From: Chitinophaga qingshengii
GTDB taxonomy: Bacteria > Bacteroidota > Bacteroidia > Chitinophagales > Chitinophagaceae
Assembly: GCF_014529935.1 (NCBI RefSeq)
Contig: NZ_JACVFC010000003.1
Coordinates: 868,001 to 932,000, forward strand
Reading direction: 5' to 3'
Length of the DNA stretch: 64,000 nt
Made by a program: the position numbers and the translations under genes. This document shows positions 34,704 to 43,357 of the stretch, piece by piece. How positions within the stretch are numbered: the first letter of the stretch is position 1; every line of letters starts with the position of its first letter. The notes below the pieces were generated by a model. That model was given only the letters and a program-made list of their open reading frames with translations, did no database searches and was not told the DNA's origin.

Positions 34704-37700
34704 GAGTTACGCTTTTGAAATAATTTTTCAGAATAGATGTACAGGCAGGGCAACACCAACAACGTGAGTAAAGTGGATGTCACCAGTCCGCCTATCACCA
34801 CGGTAGCCAACGGTCGCTGTACCTCCGCTCCGGCACTGGTGGCCAATGCCATCGGCAGGAAGCCCAGTGAGGCCACCATAGCGGTCATCAGTACCGGCCG
34901 TAAACGGGTAGCCGTCCCTTGCAATACAATCTCGCGCAGGTCTGTCAACCCATCTTTTTTCAACCGGTTAAATTCTCCTATCAATACAATACCATTCAAT
35001 ACAGCTACGCCAAACAAGGCAATAAAACCAACGCCTGCGGATATACTAAATGGCATTCCCCGCAGCAACAGCGCAAACACGCCACCAATGGCGGCCATGG
35101 GGATAGCGGTAAAAATGAGTAAGGACTGTTTTACGGAGCTGATCGTAAAATAAAGCAGCGCAAAAATCAGCAGCAGCGCGATAGGCACGGCAATGGATAA
35201 ACGCGCATTGGCTTCGCGGAGATTCTCAAACTGTCCGCCATAGCGGATAAAGTAACCGGTAGGCAGTTTCACCTCTTTTTCAATGGCTGCCTCTATGTCT
35301 TTTACCACACTGGCAATGTCTCTTCCTCTTACATTAAAGCCAACGATGATGCGCCGCTTGGCATCTTCCCGCTGTACCTGATTGGGACCAGTAGCAAATT
35401 CAACGGTAGCCAGCTGCTGCAACGGTACCTGGTTGCCGGATGGAGTGGTAATATACAGTCCCTGTACATCCCGGATATCCTGACGGCTTTGTTTGTCCAG
35501 GCGCACGACCAGGTCAAAACGTTTCTCACCTTCATATACCAGGCCGGCGCTTTGTCCTGCAAAAGCCGTATTGATAGCCTGATTCACGGTAGCGATATCC
35601 AGTCCGTACTGTGCAATGCGGTTACGGTCTATAGATACCACAATCTGCTGTAAGCCGCCAATCTGCTCTACGTACAGGTCGCGTGCGCCTTCGGTGCGAT
35701 TCACGATGGCGCCTATTTTCTGTGCCAGCGATGCCAGCGTAGGCAGGTCTTCTCCGAATATTTTAACGCCCACATCCTGTCGCACGCCGGAAATCAGTTC
35801 GTTAAAACGCAACTGTATCGGTTGCGAGAACCCGAAGCTAACGCCCGGTATGGCTTCCAGCGCTTCCTGCATTTTATTCGCCAGTTCCTCCCGGTTGGAA
35901 GCGCTGGTCCATTCTTTCTTCGGTTTCAGCAGGATGGTCAGGTCACAGGCCTCCATCGGCATTGGATCGGTGGGTATTTCGGCAGCCCCTATTTTACCAA
36001 TCACTTCTTTTACTTCGGGGAATTTTTTGATAAGGATGTCTGAAGCCTTGCTCACCTTGTCCACCGTTTCCGTCAGTGAACTGCCCGTCAGCAGCCTGGT
36101 TTCCACGGCGAAATCGCCTTCCTCCAGCGTAGGGATGAACTCCCCGCCCATGCGGCCGAACAGGAACAGCGCCACCACAAATAATGCCACCGCTGAACTG
36201 GTCACGATACCCTTACGGCCCAAGGCCATGCGGATAACGGGATCGTATATACGATGAAAGAACCGCATGATTTTATCCGCCACGGTAGCCTTGTTGGTGA
36301 TCGTTCGCTTCAGGAACAGCGCCGACATCATCGGTACATAGGTAAGCGACAGGATAAAGGCGCCCAGGATGGCGAAAGACACGGTCTGCGCCATAGGCCG
36401 GAACATCTTCCCTTCTATGCCTACCAGTGCCAGTATAGGCAGGTATACAATCAATATAATTATCTCGCCGAAGGCGGCAGAGCTACGGATACGGATAGCG
36501 GAAGTATAAACTTCCTCATCCATTTCCGTTTTCGTGAGTTTCAGCGGTGTGTTACCCGTCACCCGGCCCGCCAGGTGATGCAACGTGGCTTCCACGATGA
36601 TCACCGCACCATCTACAATGAGTCCAAAGTCAATGGCCCCGAGGCTCATCAGATTTCCCGATACGCCAAACAAATGCATCATCGCGATGGCAAACAGCAT
36701 CGCCAGCGGGATCACGGAGGCTACGATCAGCCCTGCCCGCATATTACCCAGGAACAACACCAGCACAAAAATCACGATGAGCGCCCCTTCTATCAGGTTT
36801 TTCTCTACCGTGCCAATAGCGCGACCCACAAAATCGCTGCGGTCCAGGAACGGTTCTATCACCACGCCTTCCGGCAAGGTCTTGCGGATCTGCTCCACGC
36901 GGTCTTTCACCGCTTTCACCACCTCATTGGAGTTTTTACCTTTCAGCATCATCACGATGCCGCCTACCGCTTCCCCGTCGGCGTTACGGGTAAGGGCGCC
37001 ATAGCGGTTGGCACTCCCGATCTGCACCGTGCCGATGTCGCGCATCAATACCGGTATTCCATTGGGAATGTTTTTGACCACAATGCGTTCAATATCGGCA
37101 ATGCCGCCAATCAAGCCTTCACTGCGGATAAAATAGGCATTGGGCTTTTTATCGATGTAGGCGCCGCCGGTATTTTCATTATTCTTTTGCAACGCTTCAA
37201 ACACGTTGCTGATGCTCAGGTTGTGGCTACGCAGCTTGTCGGGGTTGAGGGCAACCTCATACTGTTTCAGCATACCGCCAAAACTGTTCACCTCCGCAAT
37301 GCCCGGAGTACCGAGCAACTGCCGCCGCACGTACCAGTCCTGGATGGTGCGCAGTTCGCGGGCATCGTATTTTTTTTCGTAGCCTTTGGCAGGATGTACC
37401 ACGTACTGGTAAATTTCTCCCAGACCGCTGGATATAGGTGACATCTCCGGCATACCGATGCCTGGAGGGATATTGGATTTCGCCTCTCCCAGCTTCTCGT
37501 TCACCTGCTGGCGGGCCCAGTAAATGTCCACATCGTCATGAAAAACAATGGTCACCACCGACAGGCCAAAGCGGGAAATAGACCGTACTTCCTTCAGTTC
37601 CGGTATCACGGCCATCGTTTGTTCAATAGGGAACGTGATCAGCCGCTCTACTTCCTGAGCTGCCAGGGAGGGTGACAGCGTGATCACCTGTACCTGGTTA

Positions 37701-37831
37701 TTCGTAATATCCGGCACCGCATCTACGGGTAGCCGTGTCAGTGAGAAGATACCCCAGATGGCCAGTGCCAGCGTGAGGATTCCCACAATAAGCTTGTTTC
37801 TGATAGAGAAACGAATGATCTTATCGAGCAT
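34700..37831 (-). CDS. Heavy-metal efflux RND pump, CzcA/CusA family
   Basis: 1043 residues from the ATG at 37831. The RND plan is present: helix 1 near the N-terminus ('IRFSIRNKLIVGILTLALAIWG'), 'LPVDAVPDITNNQVQ', two large periplasmic loops and twelve helices. The membrane proton-relay motif is 'DFGLIVDGAVIIVE', the DFG...DG form of divalent-metal (Zn/Co/Ni/Cd) pumps rather than the CusA copper/silver form. Partners CzcC and CzcB follow directly. The energy source is the proton gradient. Confidence 0.95.
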   Translation of the reverse strand: MLDKIIRFSIRNKLIVGILTLALAIWGIFSLTRLPVDAVPDITNNQVQVITLSPSLAAQEVERLITFPIEQTMAVIPELKEVRSISRFGLSVVTIVFHDDVDIYWARQQVNEKLGEAKSNIPPGIGMPEMSPISSGLGEIYQYVVHPAKGYEKKYDARELRTIQDWYVRRQLLGTPGIAEVNSFGGMLKQYEVALNPDKLRSHNLSISNVFEALQKNNENTGGAYIDKKPNAYFIRSEGLIGGIADIERIVVKNIPNGIPVLMRDIGTVQIGSANRYGALTRNADGEAVGGIVMMLKGKNSNEVVKAVKDRVEQIRKTLPEGVVIEPFLDRSDFVGRAIGTVEKNLIEGALIVIFVLVLFLGNMRAGLIVASVIPLAMLFAIAMMHLFGVSGNLMSLGAIDFGLIVDGAVIIVEATLHHLAGRVTGNTPLKLTKTEMDEEVYTSAIRIRSSAAFGEIIILIVYLPILALVGIEGKMFRPMAQTVSFAILGAFILSLTYVPMMSALFLKRTITNKATVADKIMRFFHRIYDPVIRMALGRKGIVTSSAVALFVVALFLFGRMGGEFIPTLEEGDFAVETRLLTGSSLTETVDKVSKASDILIKKFPEVKEVIGKIGAAEIPTDPMPMEACDLTILLKPKKEWTSASNREELANKMQEALEAIPGVSFGFSQPIQLRFNELISGVRQDVGVKIFGEDLPTLASLAQKIGAIVNRTEGARDLYVEQIGGLQQIVVSIDRNRIAQYGLDIATVNQAINTAFAGQSAGLVYEGEKRFDLVVRLDKQSRQDIRDVQGLYITTPSGNQVPLQQLATVEFATGPNQVQREDAKRRIIVGFNVRGRDIASVVKDIEAAIEKEVKLPTGYFIRYGGQFENLREANARLSIAVPIALLLIFALLYFTISSVKQSLLIFTAIPMAAIGGVFALLLRGMPFSISAGVGFIALFGVAVLNGIVLIGEFNRLKKDGLTDLREIVLQGTATRLRPVLMTAMVASLGFLPMALATSAGAEVQRPLATVVIGGLVTSTLLTLLVLPCLYIYSEKLFQKRNS

Positions 37832-37928
37832 AAAATGGTTGGAATAAAATAAAAGAGGGTATGGTGGCCGTGCCATGCCGGGAAGCATCACATCAGCGCA
37901 TCATCAAACACAATAAGGACGGGGAAGA

Positions 37929-38231
37929 TTACAACCGGGGCGGTTGCCAGATGGTGGTATACAACAATGGGAGCTGTGCTTCCCGCAGCACAGGGAATTC
38001 TATCAGCACCTGATGATGGATATACGGGAAATGGATGACAGTGGCAGGCGTTACCTGTACGTTGCAGCAGCTGCAGATACAGAGCGGGGAACAGAAATCC
38101 GCCGCCTCATGGTGATGCTCACCGGCAGCCGTTACTTCAGCCGATTGATATACCGCTGCCCGGGCGTCGTCGCAGGGGATGCAGGACAACACCAGGATAT
38201 AAACGCTTAACAGGTATATCAGCCATTTCAT
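37929..38231 (-). CDS. DUF6660-like small Cys/His-rich exported protein
   Basis: 100 residues from the ATG at 38231, where a signal peptide begins ('MKWLIYLLSVYILVLSCIPC'). The mature part has 'GEHHHEAADFCSPLCICSCCNVQV', a dense cluster of three His and five Cys fit for metal binding, and a hydrophobic C-terminal part. It is first in the metal-efflux operon, a common place for this family in Bacteroidota. A role as metal sensor or chaperone is an inference. A TACATTTG element lies only 6 bp upstream. Confidence 0.78.
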   Translation of the reverse strand: MKWLIYLLSVYILVLSCIPCDDARAAVYQSAEVTAAGEHHHEAADFCSPLCICSCCNVQVTPATVIHFPYIHHQVLIEFPVLREAQLPLLYTTIWQPPRL

Positions 38232-38236
38232 ATCAG

Positions 38237-38244
38237 CAAATGTA
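38237..38244 (-). promoter_or_regulatory. Candidate -7 element TACATTTG for the metal-efflux operon
   Basis: Exact TAnnTTTG match on the minus strand, but so close to the ATG (38231) that the transcript would begin at or near the start codon, implying a leaderless message or a chance match. Confidence 0.3.
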
Positions 38245-38334
38245 AAACTTAAAAAGAAAAACACGCCCGGAAAAACTGCATCCCTGTTGCGGAGCAGATG
38301 ATTTTATATTACGATTTGTTCCTAAATTAGCCGC

Positions 38335-39030
38335 ATGAATTGCCTGATAGTAGACGATAATAAGCTGGCTCGCACAGCCATGAAACAACTGGCCAGCCAT
38401 GTGGAACAGCTGCATGTAACCGCTGAATGCAGCAGTGCCATGGAGGCCTACAACCTTATCCAGAAGGAAAAAATAGACCTGTTGCTGCTGGATATCGAAA
38501 TGCCCGGTATGAGTGGACTGGAACTGACCCGCAACCTGGGCAAAAAAAGGCCGGTCATTATTTTCACCACCGTCAACAAAGACTACGCGGTGGAGGCTTT
38601 TGAGCTGAATGTAGCCGACTATCTCATTAAACCGGTAAGCCCTGCCCGCTTCATCCAGGCCATCGAAAAAGCCCGCGAAATCATCGACAGCAACCACCGC
38701 GAGATACAGGTATCCGATACAGAATTTGTCTTCATCCGCGACAATGGCATCCTCAAAAAAATCCGTACAGAAGACATCCTCTTCCTGGAAGCCATGGGCG
38801 ACTACGTAAAACTATACACGGCACAGAAGTTCCATGCCATACACACCACGCTGAAGGCCCTGGAAGAGAAACTACCGCCCAGCAAGTTCATGCGCGTACA
38901 CCGCTCCTACATGGTAGCCCTCGACAAAATAGAAAGTATAGAAGACGGCAATATCATCATCCAAAAAAACGCTATTCCGGTAGCCGATACCTACAAAGCG
39001 GCCCTTAATAATAAATTAAACTTTCTTTAA
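38335..39030 (+). CDS. LytTR-family response regulator
   Basis: 231 residues. Receiver domain 1-115 with phospho-acceptor Asp53 ('LLLLDIEMPG') and conserved Lys near residue 101 ('YLIKPVS'). The LytTR DNA-binding domain follows (about 130-231; 'DILFLEAMGDYVKLYTAQ', 'FMRVHRSYMV'). Divergent from the metal-efflux operon (103 bp between starts) and directly upstream of a hybrid histidine kinase. Whether it controls either is unknown. Confidence 0.95.
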   Translation: MNCLIVDDNKLARTAMKQLASHVEQLHVTAECSSAMEAYNLIQKEKIDLLLLDIEMPGMSGLELTRNLGKKRPVIIFTTVNKDYAVEAFELNVADYLIKPVSPARFIQAIEKAREIIDSNHREIQVSDTEFVFIRDNGILKKIRTEDILFLEAMGDYVKLYTAQKFHAIHTTLKALEEKLPPSKFMRVHRSYMVALDKIESIEDGNIIIQKNAIPVADTYKAALNNKLNFL

Positions 39031-39152
39031 CACTTTAACGACCATTTATCGGTTTTGACCGATAGCTATTGCCCGTTGAACCATAATTTACCAGAGCGGA
39101 CCTTTATTATCGTATTTTGAACCGCCTTTCCTTCATCAGCGTTAATAATGTC

Positions 39153-41351
39153 ATGCAGCCGAAAAGAATAAAATATTACCTGCTAGGCCTGTTTATTACA
39201 GGAATGATTTTATTTGTAGTGCTGCAATTCAATTCCGCCAAGAATATCCGCAAGCTGATTTCCGGTAATGAACAACTGCTGCAGGAGCTGAACGTAAAAA
39301 ACGAAATACAGAAACTGCAAACCTCCCTCGCCAAGACGGACAGCAAGGTACGCGGCGCCGTGATCTCACAGGATACCACCCATGTTACCGGTATCGAAAT
39401 AGAGATAGCCATCATCAAATCCGACCTGAAAGAAATCAATAAGATTGTTAAAAACGATAGCACCGAAAAGTTGCTTACCCAGCTCAATTACCTGGTAGAT
39501 CAGAAAAACAGCTTCAATCTGCTGATACTGGATACCTTCTACAGCAGCGGGAAGAGCGCCGCTGAAAAGATGATCAACAACCAGCGGGGCAAAAGACTGG
39601 GAGAAGCGATTACCGGTATCCTGCATCAGCTGGACACTACCCGGCAAACGGAAGTCAACCGTACCACCCGGCTCATTGACACCAGCGGACAAAAAGCGCA
39701 AAGCTGGGGCACCGTGCTGGTGCTCTTTGCCTGTCTTACCAGTCTGCTCGCTTTTTTGTACATCACCAGCCGCATTCACCGGCAGGAGCAATTGATTGAA
39801 GCATTGGATGAATCACAGCAACAGGAGAAAAACCTGGCTGCGATAAAAGACCAGTTCCTGGCCAATATGAGCCATGAAATCCGCACCCCGATGAACGCCG
39901 TGCTGGGCTTCACGCACCTGTTACAGGCCCAGCCGCTCAACGACAAATCAAAAGAATATGTTAACGCTATTGCCGGTGCGGGCCGCAATCTCCTTGAAAT
40001 CATCAACGATATCCTGGATATTTCCAAAATAGAATCCGGTATGATGCGCATCGAGGCCACCTCTTTTAGTCTGCGTGGCGTACTGCATTCCATCGATACC
40101 CTCTTTCGTGCCAAGGCGGAAGAAAAACACCTGCATCTCAGCATCAGTATACAGGACGAAGTTCCTGACATCCTCTACGGTGATGTGATGCGCCTTACCC
40201 AGGTGCTGGTCAACCTGACCAGCAACGCCATCAAATTCACGGCTGATGGGAATGTGAAGATACACGTCACCAAAACATGGGCAGAAGATAAAAATGTTCG
40301 TTTGTTGTTCACCGTTAGTGACACCGGTATCGGTATTGAGGCCGTACAGCTGGACAGTATCTTCGACCGGTTTAACCAGGCAGAAGCCTCTACCACCCGT
40401 AAATACGGTGGTACCGGGCTGGGGCTGACCATCGTTAAACAGCTGGTAGAGCTGCAAAACGGCTTTATCTCCGTAGAAAGCCTTCCTGGCAAAGGCACCA
40501 CCTTTAAAGTGGAATTACCCTATGCCCTGGGCGAAATGACGACAGAAAATCCAGATACCCACTACGCTGAAAACGAACCCCATCCGCTCCATCCACATAC
40601 CTGGCTGCTTGTGGCAGAAGACAACCGCATGAACCAGAACCTGCTACGGCATTTACTCAGCAGCTGGCAATTACAATTCAAGGTAGTCAACAATGGTAAA
40701 GAAGCCCTGCAGGCACTGGAAAAACAAGTGTTCGACCTGGTGCTGATGGACATACAGATGCCGGAAATGGACGGGTATTCCGCCGTAGCCAAAATCCGTA
40801 AGGAAATGCACTCCAATATCCCGGTAATTGCCATGACAGCCCATGCCATGGAAGGCGAACGCGAAAAATGCCTGCAAATGGGCATGAACGATTATATTTC
40901 CAAACCCATTGATGAAAATACCCTCTATCGCATGATACAGGTGTATACCGGCAAATTCTCCGCCCGGGAGTTAGTACCGCCGGCCCCATACACCACAGAA
41001 AACGGGCATTCACATCTGCTCAATATGCAATACCTCCGTGATCTTTCCAAGGGTGACAAAACCTTTGAAAAGAACATGTTGCAACAGTTTATCTCCCAGT
41101 TGCCGGAAGACCTGGCCATGCTTAAAAACGCGATCGTGATCAATGATCCGGGAAGTATCCGGGCTACCGCACATAACCTTAAAACAACCGTGTCTTTCAC
41201 CGGTCTGGAAACACACCTCTATCCCATTCTGGAACAACTCGAACAAACCGACGAACATAACTACAACGCCGATACGGCCAACGAACTGTTCTATACCTTG
41301 AAACAGCTGTGTTTACAAGCGATACAGGAAGCCATTGACATCACTATTTGA
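39153..41351 (+). CDS. Hybrid histidine kinase with receiver and HPt domains
   Basis: 732 residues from the ATG at 39153; an upstream TTG frame would lie close to a promoter-like TATTTTG. Two membrane helices (about 8-26 and 185-205) flank a helical sensor region similar to CHASE3. Then HisKA with His241 ('SHEIRTPMN'), HATPase ('DTGIGI', 'GGTGLGL'), a receiver with Asp533 ('LMDIQMPEMDG') and an HPt with His674 ('AHNLKTTVSFTG'). The whole phosphorelay is in one protein, so the partner may be the LytTR protein or elsewhere. Confidence 0.95.
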   Translation: MQPKRIKYYLLGLFITGMILFVVLQFNSAKNIRKLISGNEQLLQELNVKNEIQKLQTSLAKTDSKVRGAVISQDTTHVTGIEIEIAIIKSDLKEINKIVKNDSTEKLLTQLNYLVDQKNSFNLLILDTFYSSGKSAAEKMINNQRGKRLGEAITGILHQLDTTRQTEVNRTTRLIDTSGQKAQSWGTVLVLFACLTSLLAFLYITSRIHRQEQLIEALDESQQQEKNLAAIKDQFLANMSHEIRTPMNAVLGFTHLLQAQPLNDKSKEYVNAIAGAGRNLLEIINDILDISKIESGMMRIEATSFSLRGVLHSIDTLFRAKAEEKHLHLSISIQDEVPDILYGDVMRLTQVLVNLTSNAIKFTADGNVKIHVTKTWAEDKNVRLLFTVSDTGIGIEAVQLDSIFDRFNQAEASTTRKYGGTGLGLTIVKQLVELQNGFISVESLPGKGTTFKVELPYALGEMTTENPDTHYAENEPHPLHPHTWLLVAEDNRMNQNLLRHLLSSWQLQFKVVNNGKEALQALEKQVFDLVLMDIQMPEMDGYSAVAKIRKEMHSNIPVIAMTAHAMEGEREKCLQMGMNDYISKPIDENTLYRMIQVYTGKFSARELVPPAPYTTENGHSHLLNMQYLRDLSKGDKTFEKNMLQQFISQLPEDLAMLKNAIVINDPGSIRATAHNLKTTVSFTGLETHLYPILEQLEQTDEHNYNADTANELFYTLKQLCLQAIQEAIDITI

Positions 41352-41506
41352 TCCGGTTATCCGCAGATACGACCGTTCATTTTTCCTTTTTCAACGACAG
41401 TAATACCCTGTTCACCGAAACAGCCCCCATTTGCTTCACTCCTGGTATTATTTTTACATCACAATACTGAACAAAACATCTTTAATCATTTAAAAAGACA
41501 ATCATC

Positions 41507-41707
41507 ATGAAAAAAGTTATCGCTGCTGCACTGGTACTGAGCATTTCTGCTGCTTCTTTCGCACAGGCTCCTGCTGCTAAACCTGCTAAAAAAGAAAAAG
41601 CTAAAACTGAAGCTAAAGCAGAAGCTAAACCAGCTGCAGATACAACTAAAAAAGCTCACGATCACAAAAAAGCTGAAGCTAAGCCTGCTGCTAAAAAAGC
41701 TGCTTAA
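41507..41707 (+). CDS. Small exported Lys/Ala-rich protein
   Basis: 66 residues. A signal peptide (about 1-20, ending 'AASFAQ') precedes 46 residues with 17 Ala and 14 Lys and only simple Glu, Pro, Thr, Asp and His. It is likely unstructured and strongly basic, and resembles histone H1 or Asr-type tails only in composition. Alanine codons are nearly all GCT or GCA, which suggests high expression and differs from neighbouring genes. A good terminator follows. Function unknown. Confidence 0.72.
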   Translation: MKKVIAAALVLSISAASFAQAPAAKPAKKEKAKTEAKAEAKPAADTTKKAHDHKKAEAKPAAKKAA

Positions 41708-41731
41708 TTCACTATATACAGCGTTTGAGTT

Positions 41732-41768
41732 AAGAAATAGCTCCGGGTATGCCCCGGAGCTATTTCTT
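41732..41768. terminator. Rho-independent terminator after the Lys/Ala-rich gene
   Basis: 16-bp stem (41732-41747 with 41753-41768), core TAGCTCCGGG, 5-base loop and a T-rich end. Confidence 0.88.
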
Positions 41769-41869
41769 TTATATGACTACATGATTATAAGCGCTTGTTT
41801 AAAGGCTTGGCTTCAAACATAAAGCACAAGGCATAATACATCAATTCCCTGCTCCTGTAAACAAAAAAA

Positions 41870-41889
41870 ATCCGCCGTTGCCGGCGGAC
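41870..41889 (-). terminator. Terminator after the TPR protein gene
   Basis: On the minus strand TCCGCCGGCAACGGCGGA forms a 7-bp GC-rich hairpin followed by a run of T, 33 bases past the TPR gene stop. A-runs on both sides make it work in either direction. Confidence 0.85.
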
Positions 41890-41921
41890 TTTTTTTTCAA
41901 TTATAATGTATATGCTATTTA

Positions 41922-43175
41922 CTATTTCAGTGCATCCAGTTTCTTTTTCACTTCTTCTACTTTCGCAGTCTGGTTTTTGATAGCGTAGATTTTCTGCAGT
42001 GCATACAGGCAGCTTTCGTAAGTCTGTTTGTCACCGGCATCAAGGCTGCTGGCTTTAGCAGTGAAGCTGGCATCAGCTTTCTCGAAGAAAGGCAATGCCT
42101 GGTTCATCAGGCCTTCTACCTTACCCTGCAGTTCTTTTGCTTTAGGAGAAGTCTGCTGTTTGCTATCGAGTTCGTTCAGTTGTTTGTTGTAAACTACTGC
42201 TTTGTTGAAGTACAGTGCGCCCAGCTGGAAGTTAGCAGTAGCGTCGTTTGCATTCAGTGTCAGCACTTTTTTATAGGCATTTTCTGCTTTACCGATCAGC
42301 TCTTCGTAGTTAGCTGGTTTAGGAGCGTCGTTACCTTTTTCGTCACGGGGATTAGCCAGGTTGTCTACACGGATAGCGTAGTCCAGTACCGCAGCTTCGT
42401 CATTAGGATTGTCGGCCATTTTTTTCTCCAGCATAGACAGTAATTCGTTGGTTTTACCGGTTTTGCTATAGAAAGCCATTTCCATATCGTTGAAGCGTTT
42501 ATCCTTAGGGAATAAAGCTTTACCTTGTTCGATGGTTTTGAGCCAGTTAGCCTGGTCGCCTTTTTCTTCATACAGTTGGCCCAGTACTACGTACAACGCA
42601 GGTTCACCTTTGAATTGCAGCTCAGCGGCTTTTTTCAGGTAGGTTAATGCATCGTCTTTTTTATTGGCCTGGTTAGCAGCGTAACCGGTGTAGAAAGTCA
42701 GTGCGGTATCTGTTGGGATGGTAGAGCCCAGGTTTTTGCCGTTGTAGAATTCAGCGATTTCAAAGGCGTGTTTAAAATCTACCAGAGAAGAATCCCATTT
42801 TTGTTCGTTGAGGAAGCCGTAACCAGCGTTAGCTACAGTGGCGTATACATTGAACATAGGTCCACCCATTTCCAGGATGGCTTCTTTCATTTTCGGATCG
42901 ATTTCCAACGCTTTTTTGAAGGAGTTATAGGCGTCAAGGGCCAGGGCAGCATTTTTTTGTTTAGTGCCCATTGCCTCGAGGATTTTGCCGTTTACCAGCC
43001 ATGTCTTTGCATCGTTTTTGGTTTTGTCGTTCTGTAACGCTGCATCGATATCTGCTTTGGCTTTCTCCAGATCTTGTTTCTTCAGGTTCTCATCTGCGCT
43101 GCTTACTTTTGCTCTTTGGGCCATCACCGATACGCCGGCCGTACAAAAGAGAAGAGATACCAATAATTTTTTCAT
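41922..43175 (-). CDS. Tetratricopeptide repeat protein, exported
   Basis: 417 residues with a signal peptide (cut after 'VSVMAQ'). The rest is built of TPR-like helical pairs ('ALDAYNSFKKALEIDPKMKEAI', 'ALTYLKKAAELQFKGEPALYVVLGQLYEEKGD', 'NAYKKVLTLNANDATANFQLGALYF'). Probably periplasmic, mediating protein interactions. It lies downstream of gyrA in the same direction but with 182 bp between. Confidence 0.88.
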   Translation of the reverse strand: MKKLLVSLLFCTAGVSVMAQRAKVSSADENLKKQDLEKAKADIDAALQNDKTKNDAKTWLVNGKILEAMGTKQKNAALALDAYNSFKKALEIDPKMKEAILEMGGPMFNVYATVANAGYGFLNEQKWDSSLVDFKHAFEIAEFYNGKNLGSTIPTDTALTFYTGYAANQANKKDDALTYLKKAAELQFKGEPALYVVLGQLYEEKGDQANWLKTIEQGKALFPKDKRFNDMEMAFYSKTGKTNELLSMLEKKMADNPNDEAAVLDYAIRVDNLANPRDEKGNDAPKPANYEELIGKAENAYKKVLTLNANDATANFQLGALYFNKAVVYNKQLNELDSKQQTSPKAKELQGKVEGLMNQALPFFEKADASFTAKASSLDAGDKQTYESCLYALQKIYAIKNQTAKVEEVKKKLDALK

Positions 43176-43286
43176 GTCTCTAGTTTTTAGTTGCTGATTA
43201 CAATAAGAGTATGGTGCTCCCGATAAAGTAATACAATCGAACTCATCGTTACCACTAAAGCCGGCTGTATTTTTTTTATCAGTTTA

Positions 43287-43321
43287 GGCAGGAGGCGCCC
43301 TTTGCGGGGGCATCTCCTGCC
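43287..43321 (-). terminator. Hairpin after gyrA
   Basis: GGCAGGAGGCGCCC (43287-43300) pairs with GGGGGCATCTCCTGCC (43306-43321), with mismatches near the loop. No T-run follows on the minus strand, so termination here may need help. Confidence 0.5.
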
Positions 43322-43357
43322 ATAAGCGGGTTAATTTTTTTTGCAGTATGTGGTGAA

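Noticed and set aside
36254..37441. A 395-codon open frame on the + strand
   Set aside because: It lies wholly within the CzcA gene on the opposite strand; its His/Gln/Arg-rich composition shows it is a shadow of that gene.
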